47,242 nucleotides of DNA from Sphingobacteriia bacterium (GCA_947452295.1 CANGCK010000023.1:1-47242); one strand, 5' to 3'; numbered from the stretch's first letter, positions 16,294 to 25,462 are shown. The notes: generated from the letters alone by a model not told the origin. Numbers and translations are program-made.

Positions 16294-17940
16294 ATGCCCA
16301 AAGATCTATCTATTCAATCTGTTTTAATCATCGGTTCTGGCCCAATTATCATTGGACAAGCTTGTGAATTCGATTATTCCGGCTCACAAGCTGCAAGAAG
16401 CCTTCGCGAAGAGGGGATAAAAGTAATACTTATCAACAGTAATCCGGCTACAATTATGACGGATCCTATGATGGCAGACAAAGTTTATTTACTGCCATTA
16501 ACTGCAGAAAGTATTGAAAAAATACTATCCGAGAACCAAATTGATGCCGTTTTGCCAACAATGGGCGGACAAACTGCCCTTAATTTGTGTAAGGAAGTAG
16601 ATGAATTGGGTATTTGGGAGAAATATAATTGCAGAATGATTGGGGTAGATGTTGCTGCTATTGATACGGCAGAAGATCGAGAAAAGTTTCGCCAACTAAT
16701 GGTAAAAATTGGTATGGCGGTAGCACCCAGCCATGTTGCCAACAGTTTTTTAGAAGGTAAAGAATTTGCGCAACAAATAGGCTTTCCCTTGGTAATTCGC
16801 CCTTCTTTTACATTGGGTGGTACCGGTGGGGGATTTGTACATACGAAAGACGATTTAGATGCTGCACTTGAAAGAGGATTAAAAGCCTCTCCTATACATG
16901 AAGTATTGGTTGAAAAAGCAGTATTGGGTTGGAAAGAATATGAATTGGAATTATTGAGAGATTGTAATGATAATGTAGTAATTATTTGTACGGTTGAAAA
17001 TTTAGATCCTATGGGTGTGCATACCGGGGATTCTATTACTGTTGCACCAGCCATGACGCTTAGCGATACTGCTTTTCAGGAAATGCGTAATAAAGCTATT
17101 TTAATGATGCGCTCATTAGGTAACTTTACGGGAGGTTGTAATGTGCAATTTGCCCTCAACCCAGCAACAGAAGAATTAATTGCCGTAGAAATTAATCCAA
17201 GAGTTAGTCGTTCATCTGCACTAGCTTCAAAAGCAACCGGCTACCCAATTGCTAAAATTGCAGCCAAGCTGGCAATAGGTTATAGCTTAGATGAATTGAA
17301 AAATCAAATTACTAAAACAACTTCAGCATATTTTGAGCCTGCACTGGACTATGTTATTGTTAAAGTTCCCCGCTGGAATTTTGATAAGTTTAAAGGTGCA
17401 AATGATACCCTGGGTTTACAGATGAAGAGTGTTGGAGAAGTGATGGCAATTGGAAGAAGTTTTACTGAAGCCCTTCAAAAAGCTTGTCAGAGTTTAGAAA
17501 ATGAGGCAGTTGGCTTAGGGTATTATGGAAAAAGCTTAATGAAGAGCGATGAATTGGTGGAATACATTAAAACACCGAAATGGGATCGTATTTTCCGTAT
17601 CAAAGACGCATTGATGCAAGGTTCTACTATTAAATCTATTGCACAGGCAACGGGCATCGACCGTTGGTTTTTATACCAAATACAAGCAATCTGTACTGTA
17701 GAAAAAGAAATCGCCCAATATAATTTAGATACACTACCGGTGAACGTATTAAAAGAAGCCAAGAGAATGGGATTTTCGGATATACAAATCACCAAAATAT
17801 TAAGCGGTAAATGCACAGAGGATGAAGTATATGAAAAGCGAAAATCATTAGGTATTACCCGTTCCTATAAAATGGTTGATACCTGTGCGGCTGAGTTTGA
17901 GGCAAAAACACCTTATTTCTATAGCACTTTTGAAGGATAA
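16294..17940 (+). CDS. carB: Carbamoyl-phosphate synthase large chain, N-terminal half only
   Basis: A 548-residue protein covering the carboxyphosphate (first ATP-grasp) domain and the oligomerisation domain of CarB. Seen: [57 protein letters not shown], and [22 protein letters not shown], then the helical domain ending PYFYSTFEG and a stop. Typical CarB continues for another 390-530 residues with a second ATP-grasp domain for carbamate phosphorylation; none of it is found in any frame downstream. The break falls on the natural domain boundary, as in the split carB genes of Aquifex and methanogens. The protein is thus either CarB1 of a split enzyme or a truncated gene. The start is ATG 16294; the open frame back to 16216 lacks homology. 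Confidence 0.9.
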   Translation: MPKDLSIQSVLIIGSGPIIIGQACEFDYSGSQAARSLREEGIKVILINSNPATIMTDPMMADKVYLLPLTAESIEKILSENQIDAVLPTMGGQTALNLCKEVDELGIWEKYNCRMIGVDVAAIDTAEDREKFRQLMVKIGMAVAPSHVANSFLEGKEFAQQIGFPLVIRPSFTLGGTGGGFVHTKDDLDAALERGLKASPIHEVLVEKAVLGWKEYELELLRDCNDNVVIICTVENLDPMGVHTGDSITVAPAMTLSDTAFQEMRNKAILMMRSLGNFTGGCNVQFALNPATEELIAVEINPRVSRSSALASKATGYPIAKIAAKLAIGYSLDELKNQITKTTSAYFEPALDYVIVKVPRWNFDKFKGANDTLGLQMKSVGEVMAIGRSFTEALQKACQSLENEAVGLGYYGKSLMKSDELVEYIKTPKWDRIFRIKDALMQGSTIKSIAQATGIDRWFLYQIQAICTVEKEIAQYNLDTLPVNVLKEAKRMGFSDIQITKILSGKCTEDEVYEKRKSLGITRSYKMVDTCAAEFEAKTPYFYSTFEG

Positions 17941-18079
17941 GCATAAAAATTTAAAAGTAAAAAGTAAAAAAACACATGCAATAAGCCACAAATACTAAGC
18001 ATATAGCAGCCAATATGTTTAATTGTCGAATAACATGTAACCATCAAATGTAAAAAATAAAAAATAAAAATATTTACAC
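17941..18079. other. A-rich low-complexity spacer between two half-genes
   Basis: The 139-bp gap contains AAAAGT/AAAAAGT iterations near 17955-17970 and TAAAAAA iterations near 18052-18068; each A-rich tract leads within a few bases to ACACATG (17972 and 18073 regions). No coding remnant of the carB C-terminal half or of the transketolase N-terminal half is visible. Confidence 0.5.
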
Positions 18080-19042
18080 ATGAAATTAAAAGATATACAA
18101 GTACTGAATGAGAAAGAAACAAGAGGTGGATTTGGAGAAGGGATTCATGAGATAGGAAAAGAAAATCCCAATGTAGTGGTATTAACTGCAGATTTAGCAG
18201 GTTCATTAAAGTTGGGCCCTTTTATTAAGGATTTTCCCGATCGTTTTGTACAAGTAGGTATTGCAGAAGCCAATATGATTGGTATTGCTGCGGGTATGAC
18301 CATTGGCGGTAAAATACCTTATACCACTACTTTTGCCAATTTTAGTACAGGCCGCGTGTATGACCAAATTCGCCAAAGTGTTGCCTACAGCGATAAGAAC
18401 GTAAAAATTTGCGCTTCACATGCAGGGTTAACTTTAGGAGAAGATGGTGCTACACACCAAATTTTAGAAGATATTGGATTGATGAAAATGTTACCAGGTA
18501 TGACGGTTATTGTGCCTTGTGATTTCAACCAAACCAAAGCGGCTACTAAGGCCATTGCTTCTTATGAGGGTCCGGTGTACTTACGTTTCGGCCGTCCAAA
18601 ATGGCCAAACATTACCAAAGAAGATGGTAGTGACTTTGTAATTGGTAAGGCACAACAATTAAGCGAAGGAACAGACGTTTCTATATTTGCTTGTGGGCAT
18701 ATGGTATGGAAGGCAATTGAAGCAGGTAGGATTTTAGAAGACAAAGGGTTTAGTGTAGAGTTAATTAATATTCATACGATTAAGCCACTAGATGAAGCAG
18801 CAATCATCGCTTCTATTGCTAAAACCAAGTGTGCTGTTACTGTTGAAGAGCACAATATTATTGGTGGTTTGGGTGATGCAGTAGCTCAAGTTGCTGCAAG
18901 AAATTGCCCAGTGCCTATTGAATATATTGGCACCAATGATACATTTGGAGAGAGTGGAACACCTACTCAATTATTGGCAAAATATGGTTTAGATACACCG
19001 TTTATTGTTGCGGCGGCAGAGAAAGTGATGGCAAGAAAATAA
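18080..19042 (+). CDS. Transketolase, C-terminal subunit
   Basis: A 320-residue protein covering the pyrimidine-binding and C-terminal domains of a two-gene transketolase. Seen: VVVLTADLAGSLKL, then RFVQVGIAEANMIGIAAGM (with the Glu that activates thiamine diphosphate), TFANFSTGRVYDQIRQSVAY, ASHAGLTLGEDGATHQ, RFGRPKWP, and the C-terminal block VEEHNIIGGLGDAVAQV. It acts in the non-oxidative pentose phosphate pathway. The partner N-terminal subunit (PP-binding), usually next door in Bacteroidota, is not in the window; the gene upstream is the carB half. A related two-subunit 1-deoxyxylulose or acetoin enzyme is less likely from the motifs. Confidence 0.9.
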   Translation: MKLKDIQVLNEKETRGGFGEGIHEIGKENPNVVVLTADLAGSLKLGPFIKDFPDRFVQVGIAEANMIGIAAGMTIGGKIPYTTTFANFSTGRVYDQIRQSVAYSDKNVKICASHAGLTLGEDGATHQILEDIGLMKMLPGMTVIVPCDFNQTKAATKAIASYEGPVYLRFGRPKWPNITKEDGSDFVIGKAQQLSEGTDVSIFACGHMVWKAIEAGRILEDKGFSVELINIHTIKPLDEAAIIASIAKTKCAVTVEEHNIIGGLGDAVAQVAARNCPVPIEYIGTNDTFGESGTPTQLLAKYGLDTPFIVAAAEKVMARK

Positions 19043-19063
19043 ATTACAATCATACTCTTTTTT

Positions 19064-19100
19064 AAAAATCCCTTTAGATAATATAGGGATTTTTGTTTTT
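19064..19100 (+). terminator. Rho-independent terminator after transketolase gene
   Basis: AAAAATCCC (19064-19072) pairs with GGGATTTTT (19086-19094), followed by GTTTTT. The hairpin sits 22 bp after the stop codon. Confidence 0.75.
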
Positions 19101-19102
19101 CC

Positions 19103-19158
19103 CGCAAGAAGGTGCAAAGTGGTCAGACCATGGTCTGACCACTTTGCACCTTCTTGCG
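19103..19158. repeat. Perfect 56-bp palindrome, copy 2 (core GTCAGACCATGGTCTGAC)
   Basis: Bases 19103-19130 are the exact reverse complement of 19131-19158, again centred on CCATGG with no spacer. The central 18 bp are identical to copy 1 (431-486). The outer 18 bases of each arm (CGCAAGAAGGTGCAAAGT) are unrelated to those of copy 1 yet perfectly complementary to each other. It lies between the convergent transketolase and pdxH genes, just after a normal terminator, so it is not needed for termination. Confidence 0.95.
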
Positions 19159-19171
19159 ACTTTTTGCAGTT

Positions 19172-19819
19172 TTAAGGTGCTAATCTTTCTCTTTTCCAAC
19201 TGCCATTTTCAGTTGCAGTATATTTCAAACGATCATGTAAACGACTACTTCTACCCTGCCAAAATTCTATACTTTCCGGCTTTATAATATAACCTCCCCA
19301 ATGTTCCGGGCGAGGTACATTTTCATCATCAGGAAATTGTGTACGTATTTGATTGAAATTATCTTCTAAAAATTGCCGGTTGGGTATTACCGTACTTTGT
19401 GGAGAAACCCATGCGCCTATTCTGCTTCCAGCTGGTCGGGAATAGAAATACTCATCACTTTCTTTAGGAATTACTTTTTGTGCAATACCTTCTATTCTTA
19501 CCTGGCGCTCTAATTCTTTCCAAAAAAACAATAAACTAACATGGTTGTTTAACGCTATCTCCTGCCCTTTCGCACTATTGTAATTGGTGTAAAAAACAAA
19601 TCCTGCAGCTGTATATCCTTTTAATAAAACAATGCGTGCAGAGGGTTTGCCTGAAGCATTTACAGTTGCCAATGTCATAGCATTTACTTCATCTATTTGT
19701 GCTTCTATTGCTTCACCCCACCATTGATTAAACTGCTCAATGGCGTTGGTAGAAGCAGTTGCTTCATCTAATGATTGTAAGCTATAATCTCTGCGTATAT
19801 CTGCAATTGAATGAGCCAT
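19172..19819 (-). CDS. pdxH: Pyridoxamine 5'-phosphate oxidase
   Basis: A 215-residue FMN enzyme that oxidises PNP or PMP to pyridoxal 5'-phosphate. Seen: the N-terminal IRRDYSLQSLDE, FMN-binding ARIVLLKGYTAAGFVFYTNYNSAKG, the WKELERQVRIEG strand, SRIGAWVSPQS, and the C-terminal FWQGRSSRLHDRLKY ending KRERLAP, which is the family end. Length is standard. The promoter is TAACTTTG at 19839-19832, inside the end of the RND gene, 12 bp before the ATG. It is downstream of the efflux permease by 17 bp and may also be read through from it. Confidence 0.96.
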   Translation of the reverse strand: MAHSIADIRRDYSLQSLDEATASTNAIEQFNQWWGEAIEAQIDEVNAMTLATVNASGKPSARIVLLKGYTAAGFVFYTNYNSAKGQEIALNNHVSLLFFWKELERQVRIEGIAQKVIPKESDEYFYSRPAGSRIGAWVSPQSTVIPNRQFLEDNFNQIRTQFPDDENVPRPEHWGGYIIKPESIEFWQGRSSRLHDRLKYTATENGSWKRERLAP

Positions 19820-19831
19820 GTCATTTTTTTA

Positions 19832-19839
19832 CAAAGTTA
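19832..19839 (-). promoter_or_regulatory. Candidate -7 box of pdxH (TAACTTTG)
   Basis: The minus strand reads TAACTTTG, an exact TAnnTTTG match overlapping the stop codon of the RND permease gene. The predicted leader to the pdxH ATG at 19819 is only about 7 nt. Confidence 0.5.
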
Positions 19840-22800
19840 CTCAGTTATATTCGTTTTTTCAGGTGCATGTTTACCGGAGATATAAGTATATACTGCCGGT
19901 ATCACAAATAAAGTAAGCAATAATGAAAATAGGATTCCTCCCACAACTACAATTCCCAATGGCATCCTACTGGTTGACGCTGCACCTAAACTCATTGCAA
20001 TAGGTAATGCGCCTAATGCAGTAGCCAAACTAGTCATTAATATGGGGCGCAACCTTTGTGCTGATGCTTCTAACACGGCTGCTGATTTAGATAATCCAAT
20101 TTCGCGCTTTTGATTGGCAAATTCAACTATTAAAATACCATTTTTTGTAACTAAACCAATCAACATAATCATACCAATTTGTGAGAATATATTAATGGTT
20201 TGATTAAACATCCATAAGCATAATAACGCACCAGCCAATGCTAATGGAACTGTAAGCATAATGGTAAATGGATCTTTAAAACTTTCGAATTGAGCTGCCA
20301 ATACCAAATAAATTAATACCAGTGCCAATATAAATGCAAAGTTGGTATTAGAAGAACTCTCGGCATAATCTCTAGAAGGACCACTTAAGTCTGTTTTAAA
20401 GCTTTCATCTAACACTCGCTGAGAAATTTGTTCCATGGCTTTTACACCATCGCCTATGGTTTTGCCTTCGGCCAATGAAGCAGATATGGTTGCTGCTTTA
20501 AATCGATTGTAATGAAACAATGTTGGCGGATTAGAGCTTTCTTGCAATTGAACTACAGCACTCAGTGGAATTCTTTCTCCCCTATTATTTCTTACATATA
20601 ATTTTTCGATGTCGGCGGGTTCTTGTCTATCTGCATATTCTACTTGAGAAATAACTTGGTATTGTTTTCCATTCATGATGAAATAGGCTAGTCTACGCCC
20701 ACTAAATGCACTTGAAACCACATCTCCCACATCTAACATAGATAAACCTAAGTCTTTTGCTTTTATTCTATCGATAGTTAGTTGTAATTCTGGTTTATTA
20801 AACTTCAGGTTTACATCAACATTTTGAAAAGTTTTATCTTTTCGTGCTTCTTCTAAAAACTTAGGGATGGCTGTTTTTATTTTTTCGAAATCGAGGTTTT
20901 GTAAAATAAATTGCACAGGCAATGATCCGCGAGAACCCAAGCCAACTGATATAGTTTGCTCTTCTACCGGAAAAATTCTGGCATTATTAAATGATGGAAG
21001 TTTTTTGCTTACCAATTTTACAATGTCTGACTGTGTGCGTTTTCGTTGATCGGGTTCTACCAATTTAATTCTTGCAGTACCTCCGTTTACACCGTTACCG
21101 CCCCATCCGGGTATTGCCACAAATACAAATGACTTTTCAGGAATTGAATCATTTAAATAATTCATGAGTTTGTCGCCCGTTTCTAACATATAGCCATAGC
21201 TGGCACCTTCAGGGCCTGTCATTTGAAAACGCACACTGCTCTTATCTTCCAAAGGAGCTAATTCACTTTGCAAGTTTTTACCAATCAATATAATCAATCC
21301 AATACAAATACCTACTATCACCCAAGCCATCCATCGAATACGCAAAAAAGCAGTCAATAAATTTTTATAGCCATTTTCCATTCCACTAAAAAACGGTTCG
21401 GTCATGTCATAAAACTTACTGTGCCTTCCATCCTTTCTGTTTAAATACACATTTAATACAGGCGTAATAGTTAGTGATACAAATGCAGATACTAGCACAG
21501 CAGCAGCAACTACAATACCAAATTCGCGGAATAAGCTTCCTACAAAACCTTGTAAAAATATTACTGGCAGAAATACAACAGCCAATGTTATTGAAGTTGA
21601 AATTACCGCAAAGAAAATTTCTTTACTACCTTCTAGCGCAGCTTTTCGCAATGGTAATCCTCCCTCTAATTTTCTAAATATATTTTCTGTAACAACAATG
21701 CCATCATCTACTACCAAGCCTGTTGCTAAAACTATTCCCAGTAAGGTTAATACATTAATTGAAAACCCGGCGAGGTACATAATAAAAAATGTAGCTACCA
21801 ATGAAATAGGTATATCTATCAAGGGACGAATTGCAATCAACCAATTTCTAAAAAAGAAGAATATGACCAGTACCACCAACGTAAAAGAAATCAATAATGT
21901 TTCTTCTACTTCTTTTAAAGAGCGGCGTACATTTAGCGTTTGATCTATTAAAGTAGTCATTTCAAAATCGCCTTTCTCGGTACGTTGTACTTCGGCTAAG
22001 CGTTTATAAAATTCATCGGCAATTTTAATATAGTTAGCACCGGGCTGTGGTATAATTTGCAAACCAACAGCACTCACTCCATTTAATCGCCAGCTAAACT
22101 CTTCTTGTTCTGGGCCAATTTCTACTTTAGCAACATCTTGCAATCGAACAATGCCGGTAGCATCTTGTCGAATGATTAGGTTTCTAAAATCTTCTTCTGA
22201 TGTTAATCTACCCAATGCTCTAATGCTTAATTCTGTGTTATCCCCATAAATTTTTCCGGAAGGCACTTCAATGTTTTCTGTATTTAATGCGGTACGGATA
22301 TCGCTAAATGCTACATTGTATGCATTGAGTTTATCGGGGTTGATCCAAATACGCATGGATGGGCGTTTTTGACCGATGATGTTCACCGAACTCACTTCCG
22401 AAATGGTTTGAAATCTTTCTTGAAGTACGTTTTCGGCATACTCGCTCAACTCCATCAATCCTTTGGTTTTGCTTTGAATAGCCATCAGAATGATGAAGTC
22501 ACTGTTGGCGTCGGACTTATTCACAACAGGAGGTGCATCAATATCTTGCGGAAGGCTACGTACAGCCTGACTTACTTTATCTCTCACATCATTAGCTGCT
22601 GCTTCGATGTTTTCTGAAATATTGAATTCAACAGTAATATTACTTGAGCCATTTGTGCTAGAGGAAGAGATGGATCGAATACCGGGAATACCGTTAATGG
22701 ATTTTTCTAGTGGTTCGGTTATTTGTGTTTCGATGATGTCGGCATTTGCACCTGCATATGACGTTCTTACATTTACAATAGGTGGATCAATGGCCGGATA

Positions 22801-22908
22801 TTCTCTAACAGCTAAAAAGCTAAACCCAACTAATCCAAACAAAATGATGAGAATGTTCATCACTGTTGCAAGTATGGGGCGTTTTAAAGATAATTCTGAA
22901 ATATTCAT
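19837..22908 (-). CDS. RND-family efflux permease (AcrB/MexF-like, HAE1 group)
   Basis: A 1023-residue inner-membrane proton antiporter. It begins MNISELSLKRPILATVMNILIILFGLVGF (first helix, here broken across the text of the family), then the porter domain (AIDPPIVNVRTSYAGA, ITEPLEKSINGIPGI). Transmembrane block 2-6 includes LGIVLATGLVVDDGIVVTENI with the paired Asp residues needed for proton transfer. The second half repeats the pattern and ends in GIVVVGGILFSLLLTLFVIPAVY. The start at 22908 is preferred over 22938 because the helix starts there. The adaptor gene is 111 bp upstream on the same strand. No TolC-type outer-membrane gene is nearby, so the third component must be elsewhere. Substrate is unknown. 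Confidence 0.94.
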   Translation of the reverse strand: MNISELSLKRPILATVMNILIILFGLVGFSFLAVREYPAIDPPIVNVRTSYAGANADIIETQITEPLEKSINGIPGIRSISSSSTNGSSNITVEFNISENIEAAANDVRDKVSQAVRSLPQDIDAPPVVNKSDANSDFIILMAIQSKTKGLMELSEYAENVLQERFQTISEVSSVNIIGQKRPSMRIWINPDKLNAYNVAFSDIRTALNTENIEVPSGKIYGDNTELSIRALGRLTSEEDFRNLIIRQDATGIVRLQDVAKVEIGPEQEEFSWRLNGVSAVGLQIIPQPGANYIKIADEFYKRLAEVQRTEKGDFEMTTLIDQTLNVRRSLKEVEETLLISFTLVVLVIFFFFRNWLIAIRPLIDIPISLVATFFIMYLAGFSINVLTLLGIVLATGLVVDDGIVVTENIFRKLEGGLPLRKAALEGSKEIFFAVISTSITLAVVFLPVIFLQGFVGSLFREFGIVVAAAVLVSAFVSLTITPVLNVYLNRKDGRHSKFYDMTEPFFSGMENGYKNLLTAFLRIRWMAWVIVGICIGLIILIGKNLQSELAPLEDKSSVRFQMTGPEGASYGYMLETGDKLMNYLNDSIPEKSFVFVAIPGWGGNGVNGGTARIKLVEPDQRKRTQSDIVKLVSKKLPSFNNARIFPVEEQTISVGLGSRGSLPVQFILQNLDFEKIKTAIPKFLEEARKDKTFQNVDVNLKFNKPELQLTIDRIKAKDLGLSMLDVGDVVSSAFSGRRLAYFIMNGKQYQVISQVEYADRQEPADIEKLYVRNNRGERIPLSAVVQLQESSNPPTLFHYNRFKAATISASLAEGKTIGDGVKAMEQISQRVLDESFKTDLSGPSRDYAESSSNTNFAFILALVLIYLVLAAQFESFKDPFTIMLTVPLALAGALLCLWMFNQTINIFSQIGMIMLIGLVTKNGILIVEFANQKREIGLSKSAAVLEASAQRLRPILMTSLATALGALPIAMSLGAASTSRMPLGIVVVGGILFSLLLTLFVIPAVYTYISGKHAPEKTNITE

Positions 22909-23019
22909 GTGTTTATATCTTTTGTTTTTTGGGGTCACATGGAATACGCCTGATAAACATTTCGGTTGATGTGTATCTTTTGCTTATGGCTATTTCATTG
23001 GAAGAAGTTAGTACTACAA

Positions 23020-24069
23020 TTATTTTACAAATTCACTCAATTGTTTAACGCTTCTGATTTTTACAGGCGATTTAGGTCTTACAAATAAAACGCCGGTAAC
23101 TACCACACTATCGCCTACTTTAATTCCTTTGGTAATTTCCGCCATACCCTTTCCGCGTAAACCGGTTTCAACATCTACCATTACTCCTTTCCCTTCTTTC
23201 ACTACAATTAATTTTTTTGCGCGTGCATCGGGTATAATGGCATTAGAAGGTACCATTATTACATTTTTACTGTTTCCATTTTGCAAGAGTACTTTCACAA
23301 AAGTTCCCGGGTTGATGGCTATACCTTGCAATACCGCACGTACTTTAAGGTTACGGGTAGTGGCATTAATTTGTGGATCGGTAGCTACAATAACTGCAGT
23401 TCGTTTAGTGGTACTTTCATTTGTTTGGATGGTTACTGTATTGCCTTTGTGAATCAATTCGGCATATATTTCTGGAACATTAAAATCTATTTTAACCCGA
23501 TCTACTTGTTGAAGGGTAGATAAAATAGCTGCTGGTGTTACATAAGCACCCGGACTAATTAAACGCAAGCCTAAAACACCTGAAAAAGGAGCTTTAATAA
23601 CTGTTTTGTCTATTTGCGCTTGTGTAACTGCTAAGTCGGCTTTATAACTGTTTACTTGATTAAATGCTATATCATAATCTGCTTGATTGATGCCATTGAT
23701 ATCCAATAATTTTTTAAGGCGCTGTTCTGTTTTTTGCGCCATGTCTAATAACACTTTCGTTTTATTGAAAGCAGCTTGCAAATCGGCATCATTTATTTTT
23801 GCAAGGATGGTGCCCTGTGCAACCCTTCCACCATCGGGTATATTTAAATAAGTTAAACGGCCACTTATTTCTGGATTAATATTTACTATCTCATTGGGAA
23901 CAATTGCGCCACTCACTTCAATTGTATTTAACATGTTGCTAGACCCTGCAACAATAACATCAACAATGGTTGGTCCTTGATTTTTACCTGTTTGCGTAGG
24001 GGCATCTTTTTTCCCTTTACAAGCAATCAATAATGCAGCTAAGGATAAATAAGTAATAATCTTTTGCAT
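23020..24069 (-). CDS. RND efflux periplasmic adaptor (membrane fusion protein), lipoprotein
   Basis: A 349-residue lipoprotein with signal and lipobox LLIAC (Cys17). It has the usual adaptor order: a barrel-sandwich half (NINPEISGRLTYLNIPDGGRVAQG), a helical hairpin (about 95-140), the returning half (VIKAPFSGVLGLRLISPGAYVTPA), a beta-barrel domain (FNVPEIYAELIHKGN) and a membrane-proximal domain (VPSNAIIPD, then GIKVGDSVVVTG). It links the inner-membrane permease to an outer-membrane channel. It is the first gene of the adaptor-permease pair; the intergenic region upstream is only 115 bp and then meets the IS3 element, so the insertion lies close to its promoter. Confidence 0.93.
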   Translation of the reverse strand: MQKIITYLSLAALLIACKGKKDAPTQTGKNQGPTIVDVIVAGSSNMLNTIEVSGAIVPNEIVNINPEISGRLTYLNIPDGGRVAQGTILAKINDADLQAAFNKTKVLLDMAQKTEQRLKKLLDINGINQADYDIAFNQVNSYKADLAVTQAQIDKTVIKAPFSGVLGLRLISPGAYVTPAAILSTLQQVDRVKIDFNVPEIYAELIHKGNTVTIQTNESTTKRTAVIVATDPQINATTRNLKVRAVLQGIAINPGTFVKVLLQNGNSKNVIMVPSNAIIPDARAKKLIVVKEGKGVMVDVETGLRGKGMAEITKGIKVGDSVVVTGVLFVRPKSPVKIRSVKQLSEFVK

Positions 24070-24174
24070 GTGATTATTTATATTGATTTTGACTTATTGC
24101 TAAGTTGAAAGAATGATAAAGTGCTAAAGATATTAAATATTTAAAGCCGTTGGAGAATGATTATATAAGTGGTT

Positions 24175-24183
24175 AGAATAAAA
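24175..24183. repeat. 9-bp direct repeat flanking the IS element (left copy)
   Basis: AGAATAAAA directly adjoins the left end of the element and recurs at 25494-25502 on the right side. It is probably the target-site duplication, though 9 bp is longer than the 3-5 bp usual for IS3-family elements. Confidence 0.6.
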
Positions 24184-24223
24184 ATGAATCGTCCCTAAAT
24201 AAGTTAACAGATTAAATAATAGA

Positions 24224-24255
24224 CCCGGTTGCCTCAGGTAGCCGGGATTTTTTTT
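24224..24255 (+). terminator. Inward-blocking terminator at the left end of the IS element
   Basis: CCCGGTTGCC (24224-24233) pairs with GGTAGCCGGG (24237-24246) through two G-U pairs around a TCA loop, then T8 (24248-24255). In the plus direction this is a strong terminator; on the minus strand the G-U pairs become mismatches. It would stop transcription entering the element antisense to orfB. The orfB stop codon lies in the loop. Confidence 0.65.
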
Positions 24256-25073
24256 CGATAGACCTCATCTGGTGTTTTCATTTTTAAAGCCAGGTGTGGT
24301 CTTTTTGGGTTGTATAAAAGTATGCTTTCCGCAACAAGTTGCTTTACTTGTTGTCGACTTTTAAGCCTTCTATCCATTCCAAACTCCTCTTTTATGGTCC
24401 GATTCATCCTTTCCGCTAATGCATTTTCATAGGGATCTCCGTTTTCTGTCATACTGAGTTGTATGTTATTTTGGCTTGTTAAAGCTGCATATTCTTTGAT
24501 ACAGTATTGTAATCCTCTATCAGAATGATGTATGGTTTGTTGTTGATTATTTAATCTGTTTCCAGTTGCCATTTTTAATGCTCCAATCATACTTTCGGTT
24601 TCCATGTTATCATCTACTGCATAGCTTACAATCTTTCTACTGTATGCATCTGTAATCATATTTAGGTAGCAGTTTCCCTCCTCTGTTTTTAGATAAGTAA
24701 TATCGCTAACCCATATTTCATCAACAACTTTGGCTGGTCTTTCCTTAATAAGATTAGGCCATTTTCTGAGCCAATGTTTGCTCATGGTTTTTTGTGTATA
24801 CCTACGCCTGGGTTGAATTAGAAGCCCATTGACGCGCATTAAATCAAAGAGCTTATCTCGTCCATATTTTATTTCTTTTTGCCGAAGTTCTTCTGCAATT
24901 AGATAATGTACTTTACGAGTTCCTAACCGTGGCAAAAGCTTCCGTTCCTTCTCTACTAGTTACTTGACAACCCTTTGTTTAGAACATTCAATAGCTGCAT
25001 CCTTCTGTTGTTTATAGAAGTATTGACGGCTATAGCCCAAGGTTGTTGCTATTAGTTGGATGGTTTTTCTCCC
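24234..25073 (-). pseudogene. IS3-family transposase OrfB (DDE integrase), interrupted by a nonsense codon
   Basis: The frame runs from about 25073, read by -1 frameshift from orfA, through GRKTIQLIATTLGYSRQYFYKQ, then meets TAA at 24962-24960 (after CSKQRVVK). It resumes LVEKERKLLPRLGTRKVHYL and continues intact to the end. The catalytic residues are present: D in WVSDITYLKT, D in HHSDRGLQY, and E in NALAERMNRTIKEE. So only one base stands between this copy and an intact gene. An alternative TTG start at 24935 would make a 233-residue protein lacking the N-terminal region. Loss of activity is inferred from the stop codon. Confidence 0.85.
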
Positions 25074-25462
25074 ACCTGTCGTTTGGAAGCTTCTTCCGAC
25101 AGGGGTAAGTACTTTTTTCTTATCTCAGTATTAAACATGTCGTCAGCTATGTCTATAGCCCGATTAAGAATCTCTTTCTCTGATTCCAATCGCTTGATTT
25201 TAGCCTCTAATTGGGATATATAGGTTTTAGGTGGAGCTTTCTTTTTCATGGGTACTTTAGTTGTCCAATCCAAAGTTCCGTGTTTTCTTAACCAAACCAA
25301 AACAGTACTTCTACCCTGAATACCATACTTCTTTTGACTCTGTTTATAAGTCAATAGCCCTTTTTCAACCTCATCAACTACCTGTAATCTGAATGCTAAA
25401 CTGTAATCTTTTTGAGTCCTATTTGAATAATCCTTATTCCCTTTGTTTATCATATAAGTCAA
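25052..25462 (-). CDS. IS3-family OrfA (helix-turn-helix protein)
   Basis: A 136-residue protein with an N-terminal helix-turn-helix (SLAFRLQVVDEVEKGLLTYK, then KYGIQGRSTVLVWLRKHG) and a C-terminal leucine-zipper-like coiled coil (ISQLEAKIKRLESEKEILNRAI), the standard OrfA layout that binds the inverted repeats and dimerises. It overlaps orfB, which is in the -1 frame; an A5 run at 25068-25064 (minus strand) is the probable slip site for an OrfAB fusion. The frame is intact here. Confidence 0.85.
   Translation of the reverse strand: MTYMINKGNKDYSNRTQKDYSLAFRLQVVDEVEKGLLTYKQSQKKYGIQGRSTVLVWLRKHGTLDWTTKVPMKKKAPPKTYISQLEAKIKRLESEKEILNRAIDIADDMFNTEIRKKYLPLSEEASKRQVGEKPSN

Noticed and set aside
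17941..18079. Frameshifted continuation of carB after the stop codon
   Set aside because: None of the frames in the gap reads anything like the second CarB half (no GSGPNRIGQG-like block), so it is not a simple frameshift.
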